The notes beneath the pieces are model-generated. The model saw nothing but the letters and a program-made list of their open reading frames with translations, was not told where the DNA came from and made no database searches. Below are positions 43,547-51,087 of a DNA stretch of 64,000 nt, one piece after another. The stretch is from Oceanicaulis alexandrii DSM 11625 (GTDB lineage: Bacteria; Pseudomonadota; Alphaproteobacteria; Caulobacterales; Maricaulaceae): assembly GCF_000420265.1 (NCBI RefSeq), contig NZ_ATUP01000001.1:744001-808000 (forward strand). The letters run 5' to 3'. The position numbers were made by a program, and so were the translations under genes. The first letter of the stretch is position 1. Every line of letters begins with the position of its first letter.

Positions 43547-45166
43547 ATGGAACGCTTCGCCACCCTTCTGGACCGATTGTCCTATACGCCCCAGCGCAAC
43601 GGCAAATTGCGATTGCTGGCGGATCATTTTCGCACGACGCCTGATCCAGACCGCGGCTATGCGCTGGCGGCGCTGACCGGCGCGCTGGACTTCAAGACCG
43701 CCAAGGCCGCCGCCATCCGCAGCCTTGTGAGCGAGCGGGTCGATCCGGTCCTGTTCGAGCTGTCTTATGACTATGTCGGCGACCTGGCCGAAACCGCCGC
43801 GCTGATCTGGCCGCAACAGCATGGCGCGAACCGCCCGCCGGACCTGGTCGAGGTCATCGACGGCCTGAGCACGGTGACACGCGCGGGCGCGCCTGCGCTC
43901 ATTGAAAGCTGGCTGGATGCGCTGGACGCGCAAAGCCGCTGGGCGCTTCTGAAACTGGTTACGGGCGGGCTGCGCGTCGGCGTCTCGGCCCGACTCGCGA
44001 AAACCGCCCTGGCGCACTTCGGCGATGTGGACATCACCGAGATCGAAGAGCTGTGGCACGGGCTCGAGCCGCCCTATGAAAGCCTGTTCGCCTGGCTCGA
44101 CGGCGCGGCCGACAAACCCGTCAACGCCGCCAAGGCGCCCTTCCGGCCGGTCATGCTGGCCCATCCTGTGGATGACGGCGCCTTTGAGCGCCTGAACCCG
44201 GAAGATTTTCTCGCCGAATACAAATGGGACGGCATTCGCATCCAGGCGGTGAGCGAAGCCGGCGTCAGACGGCTCTACACGCGTACGGGCGACGATATTT
44301 CCCACACCTTCCCCGACGTGCTGGCTGCGCTCGATTTCGAAGGGGCGATCGACGGTGAACTCTTGATCCGCACCGAAGACGGGCAGGTCGCGCCGTTCTC
44401 CGACCTCCAGCAAAGGCTTAATCGCAAGACCGTCTCCAAGGCGATGATGACCCGCCTGCCCGGCTTCATACGGGCCTATGACATCCTGGTGGAGGGCGAG
44501 GACGATGTGCGCGACCTGCCCCTGACAGAGCGCCGCGAACGGCTTGAGCGCATGTTGGCGCATACCGTTTCGACGCGAATTGACCTCTCTGAAAAGGTGT
44601 CCTTCTCGGACTGGTCCGACCTTGACGTCCTGCGGGCTGATCCGCCCCATGTTCAGGCTGAAGGCGTGATGATCAAACGCAAGGATAGCCCCTATCTGAC
44701 GGGACGACCCAAAGGTCCGTGGTGGAAATACAAACGCGACCCGTTCCTGATTGACGCCGTTTTGATGTACGCCCAGCGCGGCCATGGCAAACGGTCGAGC
44801 TTCTATTCAGATTTCACCTTCGGCGTCTGGCGCGAAGACGACGGCGCACAGGTTCTGGCGCCGGTGGGTAAGGCCTATTTCGGTTTCACCGACGAGGAAC
44901 TGAAAAGGCTCGACAAATTCGTGCGCGACAACACGGTCGAACGTTTCGGTCCCGTGCGATCCGTTGCAGCACGGCCTGATTTCGGTCTGGTTCTGGAAAT
45001 CGCGTTTGAAGGTCTCAATCGCTCGCCGCGTCATAAATCCGGCGTCGCCATGCGTTTTCCGCGCATTCACCGCATTCGCTGGGACAAGCCGGCGGGGGAG
45101 GCGGATACGCTCGACACGGTTGTGAAAATGCTTCCCGAGCCTCTCACACCTTCGGCGAAACAGTGA
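43547..45166 (+). CDS. ATP-dependent DNA ligase (ligase-associated repair set)
   Basis: The 539-aa enzyme has a helical N-terminal domain (MERFATLLDRLSYTPQRNGKL), the adenylation motif EYKWDGIRIQ with lysine 226 as AMP acceptor, motif III-like TRTGDDISHTFPDV, DGELLI, motif IV/V EGVMIKRKDSPYLTGR with GPWWKYKRDP, and an OB-fold domain ending in MRFPRIHRIRWDKPAGEADTL. This matches the ATP-dependent ligases that pair with Lhr-type helicase, exonuclease and PdeM. The cell's replicative NAD-dependent ligase is expected elsewhere. The ATG at 43547 gives the family N-terminus; longer readings lie in the divergent spacer. Confidence 0.92.
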   Translation: MERFATLLDRLSYTPQRNGKLRLLADHFRTTPDPDRGYALAALTGALDFKTAKAAAIRSLVSERVDPVLFELSYDYVGDLAETAALIWPQQHGANRPPDLVEVIDGLSTVTRAGAPALIESWLDALDAQSRWALLKLVTGGLRVGVSARLAKTALAHFGDVDITEIEELWHGLEPPYESLFAWLDGAADKPVNAAKAPFRPVMLAHPVDDGAFERLNPEDFLAEYKWDGIRIQAVSEAGVRRLYTRTGDDISHTFPDVLAALDFEGAIDGELLIRTEDGQVAPFSDLQQRLNRKTVSKAMMTRLPGFIRAYDILVEGEDDVRDLPLTERRERLERMLAHTVSTRIDLSEKVSFSDWSDLDVLRADPPHVQAEGVMIKRKDSPYLTGRPKGPWWKYKRDPFLIDAVLMYAQRGHGKRSSFYSDFTFGVWREDDGAQVLAPVGKAYFGFTDEELKRLDKFVRDNTVERFGPVRSVAARPDFGLVLEIAFEGLNRSPRHKSGVAMRFPRIHRIRWDKPAGEADTLDTVVKMLPEPLTPSAKQ

Positions 45167-45217
45167 TATTCAAGGCTCTAATCAGGACCTTCGTCTGAAC
45201 ATTTGGGGACGCACTTC

Positions 45218-46048
45218 ATGGACACTTCCGCTTTTGATCTTCAACGGGCTCAGGAATACCTGACCACCATCGGTTTGCAGATGGCCATGAATGTGGCGAT
45301 GGCGGGGATCATTCTGATCGTCGGTTTCATGATCGCGGGCGCGATCGGCCGCACCATCCGCTCTATCCCGGATCGCAATCCCAAGATGGACCAGACGCTG
45401 GCGAGCTTCTTCGCGTCCATCGCCAAATATCTGGTGCTGGCGATTGTGATCATCGCCGTGCTGACCCGGTTCGGGGTTCAGACCACCTCCATGGTCGCCG
45501 TGCTCGGCGCCGCGTCACTGGCGATCGGCCTCGCCCTTCAGGGGACGCTGTCCAATGTGGCCGCGGGCGTGATGATCATCTTCTTCCGCCCTTACAAGAT
45601 CGGCGATTATGTCGAGGTGGCGGGCGTTGCAGGATCGGTCAAGGACATCACCTTGTTCTACACCGAGCTGAACACCCCCGATAATCGCCAGATCATCATC
45701 CCGAACGGCCAGTCCTGGGGCAATGTGATCACCAACTTCTCCGCCTACCCGACCCGCCGCTGCGACTTCGTGTTCTCGGCCGGTTATGGCGATGACATCG
45801 ACAAGGTGATCGGTGTTCTGCGCGCCACTTTCGAGGCCGACAGCCGCGTTCTGGCCGAGCCGGCCCTGTTTGTGGAAGTCAAAGCCCATGGCGCCTCCAG
45901 CGTCGATTATGTGGTGCGCGCCTGGTGCAAGGCGTCAGACTACTGGGATCTGCATTTTGACATGAACAAGCGCGTCAAGATCGCGTTCGACGCCAATGAC
46001 ATCGAGATCCCCTACCCCCACCAGGTGGAAATCCAGAAACAGGGCTGA
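45218..46048 (+). CDS. mscS: Small-conductance mechanosensitive channel MscS
   Basis: The 276-aa protein has three N-terminal transmembrane helices, of which the third is the pore helix (VLGAASLAIGLALQGTLSNVAAGVMIIFFRP), then the beta domain (YKIGDYVEVAGVAGSVKDITLFYTELNTPDNRQIIIPNGQSW) and the C-terminal alpha/beta domain. This is the standard MscS length and layout. It releases solutes during hypo-osmotic shock. The ATG at 45218 has GGGGACG upstream. A small membrane protein gene follows 41 nt downstream. Confidence 0.93.
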   Translation: MDTSAFDLQRAQEYLTTIGLQMAMNVAMAGIILIVGFMIAGAIGRTIRSIPDRNPKMDQTLASFFASIAKYLVLAIVIIAVLTRFGVQTTSMVAVLGAASLAIGLALQGTLSNVAAGVMIIFFRPYKIGDYVEVAGVAGSVKDITLFYTELNTPDNRQIIIPNGQSWGNVITNFSAYPTRRCDFVFSAGYGDDIDKVIGVLRATFEADSRVLAEPALFVEVKAHGASSVDYVVRAWCKASDYWDLHFDMNKRVKIAFDANDIEIPYPHQVEIQKQG

Positions 46049-46089
46049 TCGCCGCGATTACGCCCTATTTGCATGAGACACAGACGATC

Positions 46090-46401
46090 ATGAGTGAAGA
46101 CAAACCGCAGACCTCCGGACGTCAGTCCGTGATCCATCGCATTCTGAGCGTGCGGTTCGCAGACCTCATGGTCGTCGTTCTCCTGTGTGTGCTGGTGGGC
46201 CTGGTCCTGGCGGTGTTTCGCGTCGACCCTGCGGATCTGTGGGTGGATTTCTTCCAGACCGTGGGCGAAGCCTGGGCGTCTTTCTTTGACTCCATCGGCG
46301 CGTCCTTGCGCTGGGCCTTGCGCTATTTCTTCCTGGGCGCGGTCATCGTCCTGCCGATCTGGCTGGCGGTGCACCTGATCCGGGCGTTTACCCGCCGGTA
46401 A
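46090..46401 (+). CDS. DUF6460-like small membrane protein
   Basis: The 103-aa product (from ATG 46090) has two transmembrane helices: LMVVVLLCVLVGLVLAVF and WALRYFFLGAVIVLPIWLAVHLI, separated by an amphipathic segment rich in phenylalanine and tryptophan (LWVDFFQTVGEAWASFFDSI). This arrangement matches DUF6460 as I recall it. A TTG start at 46069 would add seven residues. It follows mscS and may share its transcript, but no function is assigned to the family. Confidence 0.7.
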   Translation: MSEDKPQTSGRQSVIHRILSVRFADLMVVVLLCVLVGLVLAVFRVDPADLWVDFFQTVGEAWASFFDSIGASLRWALRYFFLGAVIVLPIWLAVHLIRAFTRR

Positions 46402-46459
46402 GACTAACCCTCGAATTCATAAGACAATCTCCACTTCTTTCTTGTACGAAGGCTAAGGT

Positions 46460-47287
46460 ATGCCTTTGGGGGGAAGAGTGGCGGCTGAACTCGACATTGA
46501 TTTTAACGATGACTCGTCTGACGACGCCGTCGACTGGCGCCAGCGCGCCGTCATCGTGTGCGATCCCACGCCGTTCTCACGCCGCCTGACCGTGGATATC
46601 CTGCGGTATGCGGGCGCGGAGCGCATTCAAACCTGCACCACGCCTGACTCTGCGATCTGGTTTGCTGAGAACGCAGATCATTCCGTCATGCTGGTGGACT
46701 GGCGCGATGACCGGCTCGACGCGGCGACCACCATTCGCAAGCTGCGCCGCACGAAAAGCGCCGCTCGCCGGACCCCGGCCATGATCCTGTCCACCAAGAA
46801 CACGCTTCTGGACATCGAAGCGGCGCGCGACGCCGGCGCTGACACATTGGCGTTGCGCCCTGTCTCTCCGCGCGCCGTCACCGAGCGTCTGACCGAGATC
46901 ACCCAGCGCCCCCGCCCCTTTGTGAAGACCCTGAATTATAATGGTCCCGATCGCCGTGTGCGGGGTGAAACCCGCGCCAGCGCGTTCAAACGCGACATGG
47001 ATGTGGCCGCCGGCCTGACCTCGCCGTTGCAAGCCGCTCGGGCTCAGGCCCAGTCGATCATTTTCAACATGTTGCGCAAAGGCGATCAGTTGTCGGCCCG
47101 TATCGGCCGCTCCCTGGAGCGTTTCCTGTCCAGCGTCGAGGCGTTGGGCGAGCGCGAACGCGAGATCATCCAGCTGCACCGCGCCTCCCTGGGACGCCTG
47201 GCTGATCTGCAGGGTGAGCCCGAGCAAACGCGCATGGAAGTGGTCGAGGGCCTGGAAACGCTGGTGCGACGCAAGGTCCGCGACTGA
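46460..47287 (+). CDS. Receiver-domain protein with C-terminal helical region
   Basis: The 275-aa protein has an N-terminal CheY-like receiver domain (AVIVCDPTPFSRRLTVDILRY, with the phosphoacceptor Asp in VMLVDWRDD and the switch Lys replaced or shifted in ALRPVSPRAVTERL). The second half is a helical domain without a DNA-binding motif (AQAQSIIFNMLRKGDQLSARI, LEALGEREREIIQLH). PDRRVRGETR between the two is a motif seen in other alphaproteobacterial receiver proteins. Because the acidic pocket is CDP rather than DD, phosphorylation is uncertain. Partner kinase is not in the window. Confidence 0.7.
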   Translation: MPLGGRVAAELDIDFNDDSSDDAVDWRQRAVIVCDPTPFSRRLTVDILRYAGAERIQTCTTPDSAIWFAENADHSVMLVDWRDDRLDAATTIRKLRRTKSAARRTPAMILSTKNTLLDIEAARDAGADTLALRPVSPRAVTERLTEITQRPRPFVKTLNYNGPDRRVRGETRASAFKRDMDVAAGLTSPLQAARAQAQSIIFNMLRKGDQLSARIGRSLERFLSSVEALGEREREIIQLHRASLGRLADLQGEPEQTRMEVVEGLETLVRRKVRD

Positions 47288-47329
47288 TCAGGCTGGAAAG
47301 CTCCGCCGCATCTGATTACAAGCGGGCGT

Positions 47330-47842
47330 ATGAGCGACCCATTACAAGACAAACTCGATACGCTGGCCGGCCTTCTGGTCGACGGCAGCCCCCATGCCGT
47401 GGCGCTGGGCCTGAAGCTGGTCAGCGTCAGCCCCGGCGAAGCCGTGATCCGCGCGCCCTATCAAGACGCCTCAATCGGGGACCCCGATACCGGCGTCATG
47501 CATGGCGGTGTCGTCACAGCCTTGCTGGACCATGCCTGCGGCACCGCGGCCTTCGCAGGGCTCGGCGGGGATCAGGCGGTCGCCACTCTGGATTTGCGGC
47601 TTGATTACATGCGCCCCGCCAGGCCGGGTCAGGATGTGATCGCCGTCGCCAGGACCATCAAGGTGTCCGGCCTGATCGCCTTTGTCAGCGCCTTCGCCCA
47701 TGACGGCGACACGGAAGACCCTGTGGCGACCGCCCATGCCGCCTTCATGGTCAGCCGCGTCAGCCAGGCCGCCGCCGAGCGCGCCAAGGCCGATTTCGAT
47801 GAACAGGCCGGCGCTACGAAAACCGGAGGCGCCCGCTCATGA
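47330..47842 (+). CDS. PaaI family hot-dog thioesterase (first copy)
   Basis: The 170-aa protein has the PaaI core GEAVIRAPYQDASIGDPDTGVMHGGVVTALLDHACGTAAF, where the HGG and the following acidic/helix residues form the active site, then ATLDLRLDYMRPARPGQDV and a final strand GLIAFVSAFAHDG. It hydrolyses an acyl- or aryl-CoA of unknown identity. The stop overlaps the next gene's ATG by 4 nt, and the next gene encodes a second member of the same family, so the two may form a heterodimer or act on related substrates. Confidence 0.8.
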   Translation: MSDPLQDKLDTLAGLLVDGSPHAVALGLKLVSVSPGEAVIRAPYQDASIGDPDTGVMHGGVVTALLDHACGTAAFAGLGGDQAVATLDLRLDYMRPARPGQDVIAVARTIKVSGLIAFVSAFAHDGDTEDPVATAHAAFMVSRVSQAAAERAKADFDEQAGATKTGGARS

Positions 47843-48252
47843 ATGATCGCCTTCTGAAACTTCAGTCGAGCCCGTATGTCTCCCGCATGGGCGTTCGCTT
47901 TGACGATCATGGCGACGAACTGACTGCGATCCTGCCCTATGACGAATGGCTGATCGGCAACCCGTTGATCCCCGCCCTTCATGGCGGCGCGATCGGGGCC
48001 TTCATGGAGATCACGGCCTCGGCCGGGCTTCTGGCCTTCACCGAGCTGGCCGCATTACCCAAACCCATTGACGTGTCAGTGGATTATCTGCGCCCGGGCA
48101 AACCACAGGATGTCTACGCTCGCGCGTCCATCACCCGGCAGGGCTCACGCGTGGCCAATCTCCGCGTGGACGCCTGGCAGGATCGCCGCGCCGCGCCCAT
48201 CGCCAATCTGCACGGGCATTTCCTGATCAAGCCGGTGAAGGCGAACGGCTAG
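47839..48252 (+). CDS. PaaI family hot-dog thioesterase (second copy)
   Basis: The 137-aa protein has a shorter version of the same fold: GDELTAILPYDEWLIGNPLIPALHGGAIGAFMEITASAGLL with the HGG motif, IDVSVDYLRPGKPQDVYARASI and RVANLRVDAWQ. Its ATG lies in the ATGA overlap with the upstream homologue. The two differ enough to be an old duplication. Function beyond thioester hydrolysis cannot be inferred. A bidirectional terminator follows. Confidence 0.8.
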   Translation: MNDRLLKLQSSPYVSRMGVRFDDHGDELTAILPYDEWLIGNPLIPALHGGAIGAFMEITASAGLLAFTELAALPKPIDVSVDYLRPGKPQDVYARASITRQGSRVANLRVDAWQDRRAAPIANLHGHFLIKPVKANG

Positions 48253-48280
48253 GTCAGGCCCGCCCCTGTCCGCTCAGACA

Positions 48281-48313
48281 AAAAGGCCCCGCAGGATATC
48301 CTGCGGGGCTTTT
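48281..48313. terminator. Bidirectional terminator between paaI pair and urcA
   Basis: A perfect 22-bp palindrome (48287-48308, CCCCGCAGG centred on ATATC) flanked by AAAAG and CTTTT. It lies between two convergent genes and can stop both transcripts. Confidence 0.85.
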
Positions 48314-48339
48314 CAGACCGTCAAAGAGACGAACCGGAC

Positions 48340-48654
48340 CTAGCGAACTTCTGCAGCCATCTCGATGACGCCATTGACGCGGGCGACAGCGATAGTCAGC
48401 TGGGATTCGCCCTGACGCTGGGCTTCAATCATGCACTCACGCGCGATGCGGCGCTCGGCCAGGGTGCGCGCTTCGTAGACTTCGCAAACGTTCAGAGCGG
48501 CGCTGCGGATACGATCGCGCAGGGTCTCCAGACGCTCGACATTCGTCAGGTCAGAGGCGCGGAAACCAATTTCAACGGATTTCGAGGTTTCGGAAGCAGA
48601 GGCGGCGCCGGTCAGGGAAGCGGCGGCGATCAGGGCGGCAGCGATGAAACGCAT
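48340..48654 (-). CDS. UrcA family protein (first copy)
   Basis: The 104-aa product has a signal peptide (RFIAAALIAAASLTGAASA) and the UrcA pattern: a beta segment with SVEIGFRASDLTNVERLETLRDRI, a first cysteine in NVCEVYEA, a second in RECMIEAQRQ, and a helix with TIAVARVN. These small periplasmic proteins are common in Caulobacterales, Sphingomonadales and relatives and have no assigned function. The two cysteines probably form a disulfide. A second UrcA gene lies 285 nt upstream in the same orientation. Confidence 0.8.
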   Translation of the reverse strand: MRFIAAALIAAASLTGAASASETSKSVEIGFRASDLTNVERLETLRDRIRSAALNVCEVYEARTLAERRIARECMIEAQRQGESQLTIAVARVNGVIEMAAEVR

Positions 48655-48839
48655 CGGGGATGTCCTTTATTTCGTAAGCGAACCGCTCTTGTGGCGGCTC
48701 GGATCCAACCAGGCCGGAGGAACCGGCTGGGAGACGTATTGCCCGCCTTTTGCTACGCGGCTGTGACACTTGCGCCAGCTTGCCTGCAGCTCTGTCTTGC
48801 AAAAATGCATGGCGAGCCATGAAACCGGAACTCGCCGCC

Positions 48840-48878
48840 AAAAAGAAAAGACCTCCACCCTGAGTCAGGGAGGAGGTC
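48840..48878 (-). terminator. Terminator of the second urcA gene
   Basis: Arms GACCTCCACCCTG / CAGGGAGGAGGTC (one mismatch, loop AGT) lie 60 nt past the stop, followed by CTTTTCTTTTT on the minus strand, a good intrinsic terminator. Confidence 0.8.
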
Positions 48879-48938
48879 AGTGGGAACAGCCTCGTGAGCA
48901 GTGTGGCTGTTGTTCCGGGATCTGAAATCCAAGGCGAC

Positions 48939-49292
48939 CTAATGGGCCGCCTGATCGGATTCAATCGCGCTTTGCGCGTATTGGCGTCTTGAAGCGCGGG
49001 CCTCGGCGATCTGAATTTCAAGCTGTTCAAGCCCTTGCTCATAGGCAGTTTGAGCGCAGGCCCGGGCTTCACGGCTGATACGAGAATGAAGGCTCCCAGG
49101 CTCACGGCACACACGGCGCGCTGTGTGAGCGATCTCACGACGGAGGGACTCGACGCCCTCGTCAGTGAGAAGTTGTTCGCTTGCGAAGTTCACGACCCGG
49201 CTTTGGGTCAGAACATCTTCAGACGGGAGTTCAGAAGCGGGGGCGAGCGTGAGTCCAGCCAGGCTGGCGAGCAACACGGAAAGCGTAGACAT
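48939..49292 (-). CDS. UrcA family protein (second copy)
   Basis: The 117-aa product has a short signal (TLSVLLASLAGLTLAPASE) and the same UrcA features as its neighbour: TRRV-like cysteine spacing (RRVCREPGSLHSRISREARACAQTAYEQGL) and a helical tail with IAEARA. The sequence is more diverged at the N-terminus (SRVVNFASEQLLTDEGVESLRREI). It has its own terminator, so it is not in one operon with the first copy. Start is the ATG at 49290-49292. Confidence 0.75.
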   Translation of the reverse strand: MSTLSVLLASLAGLTLAPASELPSEDVLTQSRVVNFASEQLLTDEGVESLRREIAHTARRVCREPGSLHSRISREARACAQTAYEQGLEQLEIQIAEARASRRQYAQSAIESDQAAH

Positions 49293-49431
49293 GACCTATC
49301 TCCTAAGTTCGACCTTTGGACGCGGACCGCCCTCTTCGGAGCGGATCTCTTCTGTCCATAAGGCTGACCCTAGGTCGCCTCACCTAACCGCGTGCTGGCC
49401 GCTACATGAGACTTCCGTCATGTGCCGTACA

Positions 49432-49590
49432 TTAAACAGTCTGGCGTTTTGAGGCGCACCGCTTGGAGCAATATTTCACGCTCTCCCAGTTGCGCTCCCA
49501 TTTCTTTCGCCAAGCGAAGGGGCGCTTGCAAACCGGACAAATCTTTTCTGGCAAATCGCCCTTTTTGGAGCGCGGCGCTGGACCTTTCAT
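49432..49590 (-). CDS. DUF2256 zinc-ribbon protein, 52 aa
   Basis: A 52-codon gene whose product reads [20 protein letters not shown] and then [25 protein letters not shown] in sense, the DUF2256 signature with four cysteines (CPVC ... YCSKRC) for a zinc site and the aromatic WRKKWERNW core. Its ATG overlaps the DUF393 stop (ATGA), so translation is coupled. Family members often lie next to cryptochrome/photolyase genes as far as I recall; none is present in this window. Function is unknown. Confidence 0.85.
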   Translation of the reverse strand: MKGPAPRSKKGDLPEKICPVCKRPFAWRKKWERNWESVKYCSKRCASKRQTV

Positions 49591-50018
49591 CGGACACCCG
49601 CCCTGGACCATCGCCCCACCAGTTTCTGCAGATAGGGCCGAAGGGGCAGGAACAGCCTGTAGGCGCCTTCACCGATCCAGACAAAGGGCGGAGCGCCGCC
49701 AATAACGCCCAGCCAACGCCAGCCCGGCGTGACGCGCCAGAGCGCCGCAAAAGCCGCTGCGCCGGATCTCAACCGGCCCTTTGCATCACGCACATGAAAG
49801 CGCTTGAGCGCCTGTTCACAGCTGACGCCTGACGGCGACGCGCCGTCCTGAGTTACGTCCGTGAACTGAGCATTGGCGCCTGAGTTGCGATAATATCCGA
49901 TCTCCGCCCGGCAGAGCGGACATCCGCCATCATAAAAGACCTCGACAGGCGCCCCTGCGACTGCATCATCGGGTTTGGATTCACTGGGTTTTGTATTTTT
50001 CTGATCCATAACATTCAT
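49587..50018 (-). CDS. DCC family thiol-disulfide oxidoreductase (DUF393)
   Basis: The 143-aa protein contains [20 protein letters not shown], the DxxCxxC motif that names the DCC family, then the conserved [29 protein letters not shown] and a hydrophobic C-terminal half ([31 protein letters not shown]). The CPLC pair is thioredoxin-like and suggests a redox role. It may start at 50018 or at the ATG at 50009. It is divergent from a renalase-like flavoprotein gene 30 nt away and is coupled to DUF2256 downstream. Confidence 0.85.
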   Translation of the reverse strand: MNVMDQKNTKPSESKPDDAVAGAPVEVFYDGGCPLCRAEIGYYRNSGANAQFTDVTQDGASPSGVSCEQALKRFHVRDAKGRLRSGAAAFAALWRVTPGWRWLGVIGGAPPFVWIGEGAYRLFLPLRPYLQKLVGRWSRAGVR

Positions 50019-50048
50019 CAAACTAGACCGCAGCGAAGAGGATGACAG

Positions 50049-51044
50049 GTGGCCAGGCAACGCGCAGCAGTGATCGGCGCCGGATTGGCGGGCGCAGCCG
50101 CAGCCAGAGCCCTGTCCGCCCGCGGACTGGACGTCGTTCTGTTCGATAAAGGGCGCGGACCAGGCGGACGCATGTCCACCCGCCGGGCCAGCACGCCGCT
50201 GGGTGATGTCAGTTTTGATCATGGCGCTCAATTCCTGACGGCCACCGGTGAAAGCTTCAGCACTCTGCTGACCGAAGCGCAAACCGCAGGCGCAGCCGAT
50301 TTGTGGACGGGCCGCACCGTTTCCATCGACCGTGGCGGCAATGCGGAAAGCCTGCGTGATAAAACGCGCTGGGTCGGGGTGCCGGGCATGAACGCGATCG
50401 TGAAGACCGCCCTGACTGGAATGGGCGTCCGATTCGGTCGCCGCGCGGTCCGGGTCAGCGGTGAAGACGGCGCCTGGATCATTCATTTTGAGGACGGAGA
50501 GACGGAAGGCCCATTCCAGAAGCTCGCTCTTACGATCCCCCCTGAACAGCTGATCGAGTTTCTGGCGCGGAGCGACGGTGAATTCTCCGCCATGATTGCT
50601 GAAGCGCTGGCGGCGAAACTCTCGCCCTGCTGGGCGGTGATGACCGTACCGGAAACAGCGGCTGATCCGGGGTTTGACGGCGCCAAACTGTTGGGTGGCG
50701 CGCTGCGCTGGATGGCGCGCATGACCTCTCGCCCCGGCCAGACGGGCCCTGAGTCCTGGGTGCTTCATGCCTCGCCGGACTGGTCTGAAGCGTTTCTGGA
50801 AAGCGATCCTGAGACTGTCGCTCGCGCGCTGACAGAAGAAGCCTTCATCCGATTTGGCCTGCCCCTGCCGGTGTGGAGCCAGGCCCATCGCTGGCGCTAT
50901 GCGCTGGTGACCGAAGCGCCTGGAACACCCTTCGCCCTGGACCCGACCGGCACGTTGGGGTGTGCGGGAGACTGGCGGCTGGGCCCGCGCGCTGAACTCG
51001 CCTGGGAGTCCGGTGACGCCCTGGGTGACGCGCTGGCGGACTGA
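50049..51044 (+). CDS. Renalase-like NAD(P)/FAD-dependent oxidoreductase
   Basis: The 331-aa flavoprotein starts with the FAD-binding motif AAVIGAGLAGAAAARALSARGLDVVLFDKGRGPGGRMSTRR (the GPGGRMSTRR ending is typical of renalase-like proteins) and has FDHGAQFLTA, LALTIPPEQLIEFL, a late WSQAHRWRYALV and the closing GDWRLGPRAELAWESG. The start is GTG at 50049. The substrate is unknown; family members oxidise amines or alpha-NAD(P)H isomers. It is divergent from DUF393/DUF2256, an arrangement that suggests shared control. Confidence 0.82.
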   Translation: MARQRAAVIGAGLAGAAAARALSARGLDVVLFDKGRGPGGRMSTRRASTPLGDVSFDHGAQFLTATGESFSTLLTEAQTAGAADLWTGRTVSIDRGGNAESLRDKTRWVGVPGMNAIVKTALTGMGVRFGRRAVRVSGEDGAWIIHFEDGETEGPFQKLALTIPPEQLIEFLARSDGEFSAMIAEALAAKLSPCWAVMTVPETAADPGFDGAKLLGGALRWMARMTSRPGQTGPESWVLHASPDWSEAFLESDPETVARALTEEAFIRFGLPLPVWSQAHRWRYALVTEAPGTPFALDPTGTLGCAGDWRLGPRAELAWESGDALGDALAD

Positions 51045-51087
51045 TTTGACGCTCGCCTCCTGAGGACTGAGCGGTTATCCAGCCTGA

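Noticed and set aside
43532-44785. 417-codon minus-strand frame opposite the DNA ligase
   Set aside because: Antisense shadow; the ligase motifs on the other strand are unambiguous.
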